Assembly (NCBI GenBank): GCA_022606135.1
Contig: JABYQN010000006.1
Span: 62,001 to 126,000, forward strand
Reading direction: 5' to 3'
Source: Fomes fomentarius
Lineage: Eukaryota > Basidiomycota > Agaricomycetes > Polyporales > Polyporaceae
DNA length: 64,000 nt
A model generated the notes under the pieces. The model worked only from the letters and a program-made list of their open reading frames with translations, had not been told where the DNA came from and ran no database searches. The translations under genes were made by a program, and so were the position numbers. Numbering within the stretch: the stretch's first letter is position 1; each line of letters opens with the position of its first letter. Below, in pieces: positions 46,301 to 58,765 of this stretch.

Positions 46301-48909
46301 CGGTCGCGCGAGAAATATGAGCTGAGTATCCTGTCCCTTCCTGTAAGCCATAACTGAGAAGACAGGACCGCGAGAGGATGTAGAGAGGCTCTCCGAATTA
46401 CCGGTGCCATCAGACAGGACTAGAGTGCACCCGAAGTAATATTGTCACAGATTCTGAACACCCGAGATGCTCCGCAAATTGTATACCAGAGTTGAAGGCG
46501 CGGAAGAGAAGATGAGAAGTGCTGGGGTAGAAGCATTGTCATGATCGCAAGCCGAGGTGAATGTATAGCCTAGAGTAAGATGTAGTGGTTGATATTGAAG
46601 CTCAAGATCATCTTGATCCGCACTCATGTTCTCGAAGGAGAGGTGCACGACCTCGTGAAAGAATCGCATACAAATCTCGCAGGGGGTACTCACTTTCTTA
46701 GTATCATTTCCGCGGCGGGTCGCGTCAATTCGACTATGGCCCTGACGCAAGTTAAGCGCGTGCACCCAGCGGCTCGAGGCGCCTCGGCTGTCACTCAAGC
46801 CACGTTTTGCGATGATGACATCAACCACCACGCCGACGCAACGGCTGCCCACGAACTTCAATCTGGCAACGTCTTTGACTCTTTCTCCTCCGACTTTGCG
46901 AAAGCTTTCATCCGCGACATTATGCCCGGTCCTGGGGACACTCATCTTGGTGTCCGACGTGTAGCTAGCGCGCGGTCTTCCTTGACGACCCCACTCCACG
47001 TGCTCGCACTTCTGTTAATCTGCCGCCGTTCATTACCAACCATCACTCGCACGCCGGCCACAGTTATACGTAGCACATCCTCCACAGCGAAAGGAAAGAG
47101 ACGAAACCAACGCTATCATGACAGATGAACAATAAATGCACAGGACACACTGACGCGAGCACGTTGTGCCGGATGCCATAACTTCCATTCAACGCCAGGA
47201 TCTACGCATGCACTCACTCACGCTCAGGGTACGCTCTCCACATGCTCCTCTCTTCCGGATCTTCCTTCGTGCGCTCAGCCATGGCAACACGCCGCTCTTT
47301 ATCGACCATCCGTCGTGCAAGAGGTACAAGTGGCGGCGGTCTTTGTCCCACTTTCGCCCTAGCTACGATCTCGATCTACATGCATGTGGTCATACGCTTA
47401 CCCGAGTGTTTGTGGACGTAAGCTCCGGTAACTTGTAAGTACTAGTGCTGCAGGGGCTCGCGGAATTGGAATTATTGTCTCACACGATCAGGCTCCGACC
47501 CCGACCCCGACTCCGATGTCTCGCGCCAGCTGGCTGCCGCACGACCATGACGTTCCAGTCCGGCGTAAAACCGCACTGCATGCGCGACTGCGTCCACGGT
47601 TCCTCGCTTGTGCCATGACTGCCCATCCCCCGTGTCTACCTAGCGTCTAAGTATCTATTGTCCACACTTTCGATCTGTGCCTCTCACCTCACCTGCGGCC
47701 GTTCTATCCGAGTCTCTGTCAGTGTCAATCAACGTATACGTACCTCTCCACCATGCATGTCGCTTCTCATAACATGCATGTGCATCCCGCAGGAGATCAT
47801 CGCCTGTGTCCTGTCCATGTGAGGCGGTTTATTACGGAGGTTTGGAGACGTTTACGTGAGCCCTTAAAGCACGCGCAGCAGCACGAGTCCCTGCCCGGCT
47901 CTTCGCCCACAGTCGGTCATGCGCTATAGTACGAGCCACTGTAGCTCCGTACGGGTCATATCCGACGATCCCAACTGGGTGCAATGGCCAAAATGCGCTA
48001 TTTACGCTGCCCGCGTGGCAGAGAATGAGGCCGGGGGGGGGGGGCGATGCGCAAGTACTTATTGTGCACCACCTTCCATTCAGTAACGCGACGCCTCGAG
48101 GAGGCCTCAATATTCAATGTCGGATAACCTTCCAGGTATACGGTAAGCGCAGAGAAGCGGCCCCTCGCCCAACGCAAATCCTAACTTTTTTTTTTTTTGC
48201 AAACGACGAAAGTTGCACAGTACTAGTCCCGAGCCCTTGGACGCCACGGTCTTTTGCCCGTCCCGGTGGGTTGCCGGTGAGAGAATAGAATTTGCGTCCA
48301 CGAATCACGATCCATTCCCGTAAATGCCATCGGTGTCTCGGCAACGCCGCGTGCCATTCAAATAAATGGTAGTACCAGCCCTTCTAGCGAAGGTGCCGGC
48401 ACGAGTGGATGACGGTATCGACGGGATTCGCGGATGCCGATCCCTGGGTACAGTAAGTGCGTATTATGAATCGAGGGCTGTTCATCTCCTTCCCCGGTGC
48501 GTCACGGTATGGCATTGCACCCATGCGTTTCCGGAAGTGCTGACCGAGATCATCCTCAATGCTCAGAAACGCGGATGCCAATGCCAGTGCCAATGCCATC
48601 GCCAGGGCACTATATTTCGCGGCCGGGCCTGGGGTGACGACGTGGGACCGGCGGCCGAGCGGCGGCGAGGGATCGCTGTGCAAGCCTCAACATTCATTGT
48701 GATTGGCACCTGCCAGTGTATGTGCATCTATGCGGGCATTGAGATATAAGTAACGAGAACCCCGGAAGTAGTTACTCGAGCCCGCGTAGTGAAGTCACAG
48801 AATGTCACCTGAAGGTGCCCCGTCAATCTTCGTGCCACTCTCAGTCGCTGCGCTGGCCACATACACCCGACAACTTGCGGCGACATGGGGAGATGTAACG
48901 CGCACGTAC

Positions 48910-48940
48910 GTATATGGCGTATGGCGTATGGCGTACGGCG
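48910..48940 (+). repeat. Short tandem repeat (gtatggc)n
   Basis: About four imperfect copies of a seven-base unit (gtatatggc, gtatggc, gtatggc, gtacggc). Confidence 0.8.
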
Positions 48941-49727
48941 CCACCTACCCACTCATCTACATGTACCTCGCTCACCTCAGGCCGCAGGCCTCGAGTTTCA
49001 GCACGACACAAAGTTTCAGTTTCGTCTGTCGCCACTTCCACCGGCACTAGCGATGGACGCGGTACCTACGCTACGGCGGTCCGGGCCCCGTAAGCCGGCT
49101 TGTTCTGCGGATCTGTCTATGCTCCAAGGGTTCAGATCTTCAGAGCTTCAAGCTTCGGGCTTCATATGTGCATCATGCATCGTGTGACAATGTTCCAGGC
49201 TCGCCGAGGAAGGGTGGGCTACTGCAGCTTTTAAGCTGAAGACAGAGTTGAAGCTGAAGCTGCCAGTGAAAGGTTGCGGCTAGTACTGGCGTCACCCCGC
49301 GCGATCGTCAGGCTGGAGCTCAGCGTCCAGTGTCGGTCCAGTAGTGCGTTCTATGCTGCTGATCGACGCAGGCCCTGGGGCGCTGACTCGGCGTCGTCGC
49401 ACTTGCCTTGGGGGGCCCCAACGCGGCGGACTGAGCAGATCCAGAGATGAGCGACAATGACGATGACGGTGACGGTAAGAGTGAGAGTGCAGTGTATAAC
49501 GTGTATGTATTGTGTACATGTGTATGCGTGCATGAACCTGAGAACGAGCCTGAGAACAAATGTACGTGTGTGCGAGTGAGAGTGACGATGGTACAAGTAA
49601 CAGTGTTGAATGTCCGAGGGGAAGGAAGGTTAATAGGAGGTGATTGTCATGATGTGACTAGTATTCATGGGCGATACGTGATCGATGGCGGGTGAGTTGG
49701 CATGAGGCAAAGGCGAGAGAGAGGAGG

Positions 49728-49757
49728 GACGAGACGAGACGAGACGAGACGAGACGG
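49728..49757 (+). repeat. Pentanucleotide tandem repeat (GAGAC)n
   Basis: About six perfect units of gacga/gagac, followed at 49840-49910 by a purine-only gag/gagagg stretch. Confidence 0.9.
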
Positions 49758-50367
49758 GCACAGCAATTCGATAGCGACAGCGATACAGCGGGAAAGAGGG
49801 AAACAGAGACAGATAGGACACACAATGCTAACAACTTGACGAGAGGAGATGAGAGGAGAGCAGAAGAGAGGAGAGAGAGAGGGGAGGAGAGAAAAGAAGA
49901 GAGGCAGACGACTATGACATGATGAGGACGGAGGAATGCAGTAGTAGTAAGATGCAGGTTGCAGTACGATGATGGTAGTAGACGGTGGCATATCGAGAAT
50001 TCTAACATAGCGTGGCCCAGGCGCGGATGTTTTCCGAGGAGGATAACAGGGAGGAGGACAATCCGACGACAACGACGACGACAACGACAACGGCGGGGAG
50101 TCATAATGTAACTTGAAGTACGTGTAGCTAGATATGTAACTGGATGTGAATGTGAACGCGACGCGCGTATGTATCCGTGGATCCACGGCATGACCATATC
50201 CTATTCATCTTCGCCTACTCTCAGGCTCAAGCTTCAAGTCCGGTGTAAAAAAAACAAACCAACATACAAACACAGCGACCAGCGACGAACGGAGAGCGGA
50301 AAGCGAAGTGCACAGAGCACAGAGCACAGAGCAGAGACTACCTCCACCCTCCGCCCCCCCTCACATC

Positions 50368-52911
50368 TCACCCCTCCTCCGAATCATCCTCAAGCACAGT
50401 CCACGCCGGGTGCGAATGCGAATGCGCCGACACCTCCTGGAACGCAGGCCGCAGCCGCGGCCGCCCCGCAGCAGCGTTCAGCACACCACTGCAGCCCGTG
50501 CACCCAGGCACGTCGCACCCACTCCCCCCACTCTCCCCATTCTGCTTCTGCTTCTGCTGCTGCTGCTGTTGTTGCTTCTGCTGTTGTTGCTGCTGCTGTC
50601 CCCGCTCGTCCGCCCCGTCCCGCATCTTCGCGTCAGCGTCCGGGTGGTCTCCGTCGGCGGCCGTCGACATCGACGCAGAGCACGCCCGGTGCGGCCGCGC
50701 GCGGGGAGACGGGTACGGGCGGACTCTGCGGGACTCGGAGGGCGAGCAGCGACGGTCGCGGGGAGGGGGCCGCTCGCCTCTGACGAACGACTCGCGCGCG
50801 CCCGGGCCCGGACTCGTCGCCTCGTCGTGCGAGAGCTCGTCCGCGTCGCCGCTGTCGAACTCCTCCGTCGCGGGCCACGCTGGAGACCTCCGCTCCCGTC
50901 CGTGTAGGTTCTGCTGCAGGTTCTTCTGTTGCTGCTGGTGTCTCTCCCGTTCCCGTTCCCGTTCCCTGTCCTTCGCCTTCTCGTGCTGCTTCTCGCCCTC
51001 GTGCTCGCCCGGGCTGGGGTAGCCATACGGCGGGAGGTCGTGCGAGTGGTGCGCGTAGTACGTATGCGCATACGCATGGTGCTGCGCGTACGCCGCGACA
51101 CCCACACCCACCCCCACCCCCAGACTCACGCCGGCGCCCAGGGCGAGCGCCGCGCGCGAGGGCGACGACGCCGAGAACGACGACGCGGGGAGGCTGCGGG
51201 GCGTCGGCGGGAAGGGGGACGTGACGGCCGAGACGGGCGAAGGCAGGGGGGACGGGGAAGGTGACGGGACGGGGGAGGGGGAGTACGACGACGAGCGGGA
51301 GGGCGAACGCGAGCCCGAGCCGTACGCCGAGACTGAGCCCGAGCCGGCGCGGTGGGCCTGATTCGGGAGACTTGGCAGGTGGTGCGGATAGGGCTGCGAG
51401 TGGGGGTGCGGGTGCGGGTGCGAGGTGAGGTGGGGGTGGAGCGGGGGGAGCTGGTCCTGCGCTTGCGCGTGCGCTGGGTGGATGAGCGGGATGTTGTACA
51501 GACTCAGACTCTGGGAGGGGGCGCGGATGAGGGGCGGGCCGGCTGTGGGCGGGGGCTGGACCATGCGCGCGACGACGTCTCTGCGGCGGGCGGTGAGGTG
51601 GTTCCTGTAGTGCCTGCGCATGTTGGAGTTGACGTTGAATTTCCGGTTGCAGCCGGGGAAGGCACAGGTGAACGCTATTGTCCCGTCGTCCCGTCGTCCA
51701 GGCCCCCATTCCACGGCGTATAGAGATTGCAGGGAACGGGAAATCCAGAAGGAAAGGCAAGTCGGTTGACATATTGCAGCACAAAATCCGAGAGCCAGGG
51801 GCAGCAAAGAAGGATAAGAACCAGGGGGTGGAAGGTGGCGGCATGTCAGTTTGGGTACGTTACGGCAGAGTGCAGGGAGGATTCGGGGAAGGAGACTTAC
51901 GCTTTGCGCCAGTGTGTGTGTTCACATGTATTGCAAGACTGCTGGGCCGATTGAATCGCTTGTTGCAATGCGGACAGCAGTGGCGCCGTTCGCTGTCTTC
52001 GGCGGGGCTTGAGCTGCTGCCCGCCTGGACCTTACCCCTTGGCGCGTTCAGGTCGGGCGGTGGGTCGGCGTAGCGGGCATTACCGCGTGCGCTGGTGCTC
52101 GCGGCGAGTGCAGGCGGTCGGGCACTATACGGGTGGACTGGTGCGGTGCCGTATGTGCTCGACTCTGGGTCATGTGGGTGACATGGAGGATGGCGGAGAT
52201 CGTGGATGGAGGCAGAGGCGGTCGGATGCGCGATGGGAAAGTGGGAGTGCGGCGGCCTCGCAGTGGGGCTGGAGTTCGCGCTGGCTGCAACCGCGGAGAC
52301 GAGCTCGTCGGCTGGACTACGGAGGCCGCTCCTGCTCACGGCCGCGCTCGCGGTGGGGAGATGGTATGGCGGGTGGGACGGGCCGGGTGTCGCGGGCTGC
52401 GAAGAGGGCCAACCCCGCGGAGGAAGGATCTGCGTCAAGGAGCCGTTGGGAGCACTTCTATGCGGATGACAGCACGCGGCTAAGCACGTCCCCGTGACGT
52501 GCGTGGTATGCGGCGGTGGCGTGTGTGCGCCGCTGCTGTGTGGGTGAGACCGAGGGGCGGGCTGGTGCCGGTCGCTTCGCGCGAACGCGTGCTGTTGCTG
52601 CTGCTGAGCGCGGGGCTTCGCTGAGCTAGATGCAGCGGGGGAGAGAGATGCGAGCACGTACCTGCACGGAGAGTGGTTGGAAGGACGACGCGGGCGCGTT
52701 CTGGCGCGACGGTAATGAACCGCGGAAAAGGTCCTCTGCGAGCGACAAGGCGGGGTGAGACACGTGACCGGAGGAGTGGAATTGGACCGAGTGGCTGGTG
52801 TTGTGAATCGAAGTACTCACCGGGGAAGAGCTGGTTGAGACTTGGAAGCGCCTTGTTTTCTTGTGGTGCGGCAGGGCCAGGGGCGGAGGAAGAGGTGGGA
52901 GGAGGCGCCAT
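50368..52911 (-). CDS. C2H2 zinc-finger transcription factor with long low-complexity regions
   Basis: Exon 1 starts MAPPPTSSSAPGPAAPQENK at 52911 and ends LNQLFP. A short exon EDLFRGSLPSRQNAPASSFQ follows, then a His/Ser/Pro-rich exon starting near PRAQQQQQHAFARSD. That exon ends in finger 1 (CCPHCNKRFNRPSSLAIHVN then TH, C-x2-C-x12-H-x3-H) and TGAK. A 226-base intron (51675-51900) joins to PFTCAFPGCNRKFNVNSNMR followed by RHYRNH, finger 2 (C-x4-C-x12-H-x3-H). The fingers are linked by TGAKPF, the canonical linker. The C-terminal 430 residues are low complexity: HPHPHPHS, SPSPSPLPSP, RERERER, and two polyQ tracts near 50560-50605. Two adjacent fingers and a disordered tail are typical of sequence-specific nuclear regulators. 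The exon 2/3 border (acceptor gcgaag) is my best fit. Target genes unknown. Confidence 0.82.
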
Positions 52912-55171
52912 GGCCTGTAGGACGAGGGGCGAGTGCGGACGGGCGTGGTTGGGATGGACGTTATATATCCGGGAGGTTCGTAGTGCGGGAAGGCACGCGA
53001 CGAGGATCTACCGTATTATACGAAGCCAGACAGACGCCGTGTTTGGGGCTGGGAGGAACGCCGGGAGACCCAAGTGGAAATAGACAGCGATTTTCTCGTT
53101 CGAGATCTTCCCTTCCCTCTGTGCGTCTCCTCGGACGTCGCCTCCAATTCCCCATTTCCCATTTCCCCTCTCCGTTCTCCGTCTCATTCCCCGGCGCGGC
53201 GGACGCGAGCGACTGTCCCGGCTCGCTGGCCATCGCGCGCTCGGCCTCCTCTGCGGCCGCGGCAGATGGCACAGGCCCAGATGGCCACCGTCGACCATGA
53301 ATATTTGAATTCCGAATTCATTTCATTTCCGGATTTCCAGCTTCTTCCCGCCCGCCCGTGATCGCCAACGCTCTTTATACTTTATATCTACTCGTGCGCG
53401 TACGCTCGCCCACGCCCACGACCACGGAAAGCGACCGTCATGGCCACGCACATCCGATTCGCGCTCGCAAGTCAGGCGACGCTTCTCGCCACTCGAACGA
53501 CCCTCGCACCTTCCTTCGCCGGAGACGAGCTCGGATCCCAGCGTCGAACACGAACCTCGCCCGGCGAACGGGAATCCTGCCCATGCCCATTGCCGCAGCT
53601 CTTCCATCACGCGCCGCGGCCATCCATGCGCTCACCCAGGGTGCAGCTCGCCGCTCTCATCCGGATATCCTCAACGTTGATCTATCCACCCTCTGGATCT
53701 CGTCGTCGTCTATCATGCATTTGTGGCCCGTGTCGGAACTTTCCCACGGGCATCCGGAGCATCCGCCGTTAGGCGCCCATCTTCCACCCCTCCTGACACC
53801 GCTATGCTGGAAGTTCTGGAGTGTAAATTACATAGCGTAGTCATACAGTACTATAGAATGTTTTTGAGGTGTCACAATGCCTGAAAACACTCACGGTGAG
53901 GAGATAGGAAGTGCATCCGGATGCAAAAGCCACCCGGATGCATCGAGATGGGCGCCAGAAATTTCCGACACGCCAAGTGTGTCAAGGACCACGTCGCAAG
54001 GCGCCCCAAGCGCATCCGAGTCTGTGGCTGGCTGTATGTATTGTATAATTCAGTACATACTGCAGCCGGCTGTCGCACGCGTCCGGAGTCAGACTGTGGC
54101 CAGCGATCATCGACATCGACAAGCATCCGAGTCCGCAATCGATTCGGAGTAGGCTCTGCGGATCTGCGTTCGCTCGCTCGGATGCCTCTTGCTCCTTATA
54201 GCACCTCCCCTCGCCGACGATCTGGCTAACTTATCGCTCCCACATGCCAACTCCGACCAGCACTCCGACCCCGTTAACTCTCCGCCTTCTCACCATCGCC
54301 CCTCCACACAATCCACAATCCACAACCCACAACCACTCCTCCGTGCTCCGCGCCAGACTGTCGACGGATACTACCAAGGATACTATCAAGGAAACAGCAC
54401 GAATTCGAAGCACGTCCGCGTCCATGCTCGCTCACCTACAAACTTACAGGCTGCGCGCCCGGCTTTACCGTCTCTCCCGCGCGCATGCTCCGATGCGGCG
54501 ATGCGGCGATGTCTCTGTCACTCTGCACTGTGCGCCGGTATGGACCCACTGCGAGCATCCAGCATCCAGCATCCAGGAAAATCCATGATCCCAATAATCC
54601 CAACGGCCGCGGCCCAGTATGGGCTCGAACGTCAATCGTCCCAGCGTCCCCTCGAGACCTCCATGCCTCGCGTCGCGCAGGGTACACCCTCCATTCAGAG
54701 ACATGCTCGCGGTTCTCAGCACTCGCGCGACCCTCAGGCCCGAGCCTACGCCCCCCTGCCTATCTATACACCAATCCTCCATGCTGATTCCTGCACACAC
54801 CTCTCCATGTCTGTCCGGGCGCGCACCGCGAGCGCGTCCCTTCCACGCCCGCGCGCGAGCGGGCCCGGGGATCGCAGCTGAGAACCGCTTTCGAACGTCG
54901 CAACGGCGCGCGTGCGAGGCATGGAGCACGCACGCTGCATGCCTCCCAGACTCTTTCTCTCTCTCTCTCTCAGACTCTCTGGGGTTCACTGCTCACCATA
55001 CACGACGCGCGCAGCGTGTCGGTGTCTGAGAACCCCCGAAGTCGAGCTCTCCAGCGCGGAACGAGTCCTGGAACCCAGGCGCAGGCGTCAGCCGTGCAGT
55101 ACGTGTTCACAGCAGTGCGCAGGACGGGTACTGTAACTGCTACGATGCGTCCGAACCTCGAGCTCGGAATC

Positions 55172-55208
55172 GACACACACACACACACACACGGGCGCGC
55201 GCGCGCGA
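55172..55208 (+). repeat. (AC)10 next to (GC)6, alternating purine-pyrimidine tract
   Basis: gacacacac... continues into gggcgcgcgcgcgcgag. Nearly 37 bases of alternating purine-pyrimidine sequence, the classical Z-DNA-forming type. Confidence 0.9.
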
Positions 55209-55528
55209 GACGGTCGATGGAGACGATCGTGCCCGAATCGAATAGGGAAGGCGGCTTGTCGAACCCCACCCAACCTGGCATCAGCCCCCAGTGCTGGACC
55301 TGGCAGCCCGGGTCCTGACTGTGGACGGTTAACGTTAGCGTTCGCAAACCTTAGCAGATTCTCCCGATCGGAGGCTCGCCCACGATGCAATGATGGCATG
55401 ATGGCATGATGCATGATCGGTCTCACCCCCTTCCCTCCCTCCCTCGCCCCATCGTCCTTGCCTTGTTAGCTATATCATCCTTATCCTCGCACCTGGGCCC
55501 GGAACGAGGGTTACCGCCGCCCGGTCAC

Positions 55529-55555
55529 GACTCGGACTCGGACTCGGACTCGGAG
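55529..55555 (+). repeat. Hexamer repeat (GACTCG)n
   Basis: About four and a half units of gactcg. The same hexamer family recurs near 56014, 58355 and 61145. Confidence 0.9.
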
Positions 55556-55574
55556 GAGTCACGCACTTACGACA

Positions 55575-55596
55575 GGTGTGTGTGTGTGTGTGTGTT
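55575..55596 (+). repeat. (GT)n dinucleotide microsatellite
   Basis: Run of gtgtgt of about ten units ending in tgttgc. Confidence 0.9.
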
Positions 55597-56013
55597 GCAT
55601 TTTTTACATTTACATTTACGGTTACAGGCACATCTCGTCCGGTCTCTCATCGCGAGGCCGGTCGACACCCAAGTGCCTGCCCAGAATCGTTGGCGTTCCT
55701 CCGCAGTGACGCGTGAGACCGGTCGGGATGGGAGTGGGGGGGAAGGGGGGAGGGGAAGCTGGTGGTACTTACAGGCAGCGGCCCCTCCCGCCCCATCACG
55801 TCGATATCTGACTGAGCATCTGCCGCCACCGCACCTGGCCTGGAGGCTGGGGTGTCCGTCGGGCCGTGGACGCGAACAGAACAGGATGATTCATGAACAG
55901 TTGCCACCACGGTCGTACGCCGCAACGGTCGCGGTTGTCCCACCGTCCGCCTTCCAGGCTTCAGGCTGTCGTCACCCAGGCGCGAGGCGTGAGGCGCGGG
56001 GGGGCCCGTTCGA

Positions 56014-56071
56014 CACTCGGACTCGGGACTCGGACTCGGGCTGGGACTGGGACTGGGACTGGGACTGGGAA
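56014..56071 (+). repeat. Hexamer repeat (GACTCG / GGGACT)n
   Basis: Mixed gactcg and gactgg units, ending with four ctggga copies. Confidence 0.9.
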
Positions 56072-56350
56072 ACACCCGACGGCGAGGGAAGGCCTGTGTA
56101 CTGCATACATTACATACCTGAAAATGCCACTTTTCATGGAACGGTGCGGCGCATCCGCCGTCCGTGGATCTGTCTGACTACTCTCGCATGGCATGGCAGC
56201 TCCGATCCAGCCATGGGTGGGTGGTGCTTAATGAGTATTCAGCAACCAGTATGTACCTATGTGCGTCTGCGAGATCCTCAGGCTTTGCGGCGGCCAGGAA
56301 CCCGACTGACTCGCGCTTCCGCCGCTCGGAGCTTGGGAGCTTGGAGGACG

Positions 56351-56374
56351 GCATCTGCATCTGCATCTGCATCT
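56351..56374 (+). repeat. Hexamer repeat (GCATCT)n
   Basis: Four perfect gcatct units. Confidence 0.9.
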
Positions 56375-56940
56375 GTGTTCTCGTCCGGTGGCCTCTGCCT
56401 CTGTCGGTCCGGCCGGCGTGCGTAATACTAAGTAGTAGTAGATCTCGAGCTCCAGGAGACACGCCACTGCCACTATACCTCTGCCGGTGGGGTGCTTGGC
56501 AAGCCTACTAGCCCTGGCAGTCGCGCCGACCGACTCCGAGGTTTCATTCAGCCTGAGAGCATGCCAAGAAGGCTCCCGCCTGAAACATGACATGGAATGC
56601 CATATGGATGGATGGAGTAAGTGCATTGTGCATTGTGCACATGGCGGGCGAGCGGATTGCCTTGCCTGGCTGGGAGGCGCTGGTGTCGCGTGGGGGCTGC
56701 GTGGGGGCAGGGGGCAGGGGGCAGAAGAATCGAACACCCGAACCCCACACGACAACAATAATTGGTTGACTGACTGGGTGGGTGGCTGGCTGGCTTATGG
56801 ACGATTGGAGAACAACGGTTGCGATGCGCGATGTGCGCGAATATCAATGTGTGCGAGTGCAATAATTGCCGGTCTTCTCTTTCGCTCTCAACCTCGCCTC
56901 CGAGACTCGAGACGTGCATTATTACATACACACGCACGGC

Positions 56941-56985
56941 GAGAAATGAGAAATGGGAAATGAGAAATGGGAAATGGGAAATTGG
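56941..56985 (+). repeat. Heptamer repeat (GAAATGG/GAAATGA)n
   Basis: About six units of gaaatg(a/g)(g/a), ending in a G run. Confidence 0.9.
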
Positions 56986-57193
56986 GGGGTTATAAGCAAG
57001 TGGGAATCGGGGGTGGTCACGGTGTGTGCCGCCGCCGCCATGCGATTTCCATGCGTTCGACTCGGACTTCAAATGCGGTTCCAAGTCAAGTTGCGTGTCG
57101 AAACGTCAAACGATCCGAATGTTGCCTGAGATTTCTGTGATGGATGTACAATGATGCCTGAGGCGAATGCATATGCATATGCTAAGGGGCGTC

Positions 57194-57240
57194 GTGGAGA
57201 GTGGAGAGTGGAGAGTGGAGAGTGGCCAGTGGCCAGTGGC
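57194..57240 (+). repeat. Tandem repeat (GTGGAGA)n followed by (CCAGTGG)n
   Basis: Four gtggaga units change directly into gtggccagtggccagtggcc. Confidence 0.9.
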
Positions 57241-58354
57241 CTTTGTACTTTGGATGGATGCGTCACGCTTCGTGCCTGTCAAAACCATTTAAAGCTACTA
57301 TATATATACGTCAGTATACTTATTACGTATATTTGAATCCGGATCCCTTCCGAGACGTCGATGAATGCCGCCAGGAACCCGGTGGATCGCGGGTACATAC
57401 ATGCTCTGATGACGAACCATAAGCATAAGTAAGTAATGCATAAGTATGGACATGCAATGGAGGATGATGATGATGACTATGCTGCGGCATTGTGGCCCCC
57501 TGGTCCCGGGTCCCGGGCCCCTTTATCCCGTGTGCGTCACTGAGAGGCTAGAGGTGCACGGGCGGCGTGGTTACGTTACCTCTCTTCGTCCGGTTGTCAA
57601 TGCGAGTGGGGCGCAGGGATATCGAGCAGGGTCGTCGCAAGGTCGCACGGATCGAGCTTGGTGTTCATTCTCCAGGTAAAGGTAAACTTGAACATCGGTT
57701 GTACTAGTCTTCAAGCTTCAAGTGCCCTGGGCCGGCGGCGGCGGCGGACTCGAGTCAGCGTGGACGTCCTGTCTGCGTCTGCCACAGTGCACAGCGACGC
57801 GGCCGACAGCTAGTGTTAATATTGATGAATGGACACCACCTCTGCGAGCTCCGCCTGAGCATGATCTGATCTGAAAGTGAAAGCTTGACACCTTCTCAAG
57901 GCCTCAATATCAACGACTCCTCGCCTCCGATCCGGGGTGTCCAGGCTGCACTGGCAATTGCAACGTTGACTTGAATGCGCAGCGCAGCGTGCGTGTGCCA
58001 CAGTGCCGTTAACCTGGCACTAGTCAATGTCGTCACCGGCGCGAGCGTGGATACTCGATAATCAATATGGTTCATGAGTTAATCGTACCAGGCGTCCGTC
58101 CCCCGGGACTCTGAGTCTCTGGATCGTACTTACTGCGCACCCACCCCGGCCCTAAGTTCCGTGAAATCGACAGCCCACCACTGGCACAACACTCCACCTC
58201 TACCAATGGTCTAGTAAGGTGCACGGTGTACGGTCTAGCTGTAGGTGTACCGTCTCAGATCTCAGGCTCAGCCTGCCACCGATCCGAATGCCACCCCGTG
58301 ACCACGGGCTGACAAGGGTCGTATTCGTACTAGTCGATTTGGATAGAACTGGCC

Positions 58355-58384
58355 TTGGACTTGGACTCGGACTTGGACTTGGAG
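58355..58384 (+). repeat. Hexamer repeat (CTTGGA)n
   Basis: Five units of cttgga with one ctcgga variant; related to the gactcg family. Confidence 0.9.
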
Positions 58385-58740
58385 GCCGCTGTGGTGCCGG
58401 TGCCACGACGGTGGCCCGCGATCGCGATTCCGCCGGCACGTGGCGCGCTGCCAGTGCGTTGTGAGTCTCTTTGTCTCTTTTGAAATTATGCGGCACCGGA
58501 CGGACGGGGGACGGGGGGACGGACAGCGGCGAACACGGTACACCGCAGGGCAGACGGCGGTCGGATGTGTGGCCGTACGGATGGATACCAACCAGTAAGT
58601 ATGCATATGCGTGTGGATCAGGAGGAGTGACAGTAGGATCGGGAGATAGGTAGTCAGTCACCTAGTAACAGAGTTCAAGGTGGCAGGCAGTTCCGTGCCG
58701 ACGACTCCGGACCCGGCGGCGTCTCGGAGTCGCTGAGACC

Positions 58741-58765
58741 TTATTGATTATTGATTATTGATTAT
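58741..58765 (+). repeat. Heptamer repeat (ATTGATT)n
   Basis: Three and a half units of ttattga. Confidence 0.9.

Larger units (their letters stand above)
43223..50367. other. Gene-poor region between GH3 gene and C2H2 gene
   Basis: About 7.1 kb without a gene I can support. Frames at 46445-46999 (minus) and 46589-47128 (plus) overlap each other and neither resembles a known family. Compositionally it changes near 47.4 kb from balanced to repeat-rich DNA with homopolymers (G10 near 48032, T13 at 48186-48198) and small tandem repeats. The part near the GH3 start should contain its promoter. Confidence 0.5.

Noticed and set aside
46445..47128. Two overlapping antisense frames (184 and 179 codons)
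   Set aside because: Neither has a recognisable domain, good exon partners or a promoter; overlapping open frames on opposite strands are common by chance here.
50633..51844. 403-codon minus-strand frame alternative to the C2H2 exon
   Set aside because: The frame containing the second zinc finger with the canonical TGAKPF linker is clearly the real one; this is its shifted shadow through Pro-rich DNA.
54189..54881. 230-codon plus-strand frame
   Set aside because: Composition is Pro/Ser/His/Arg rich as expected from GC-rich non-coding DNA; overlapping frames on both strands are equally open; no domain seen.
55406..56425. 339-codon plus-strand frame
   Set aside because: It runs through GT, gactcg and gggact microsatellites (giving DSDSDS and WDWDWD runs), has no family resemblance, and other frames over the same GC-rich DNA are also open.
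58195..58265. tRNA-like A-box (tggtctagtaagg)
   Set aside because: No matching B-box or cloverleaf could be drawn nearby. No tRNA or rRNA gene was found in the window.
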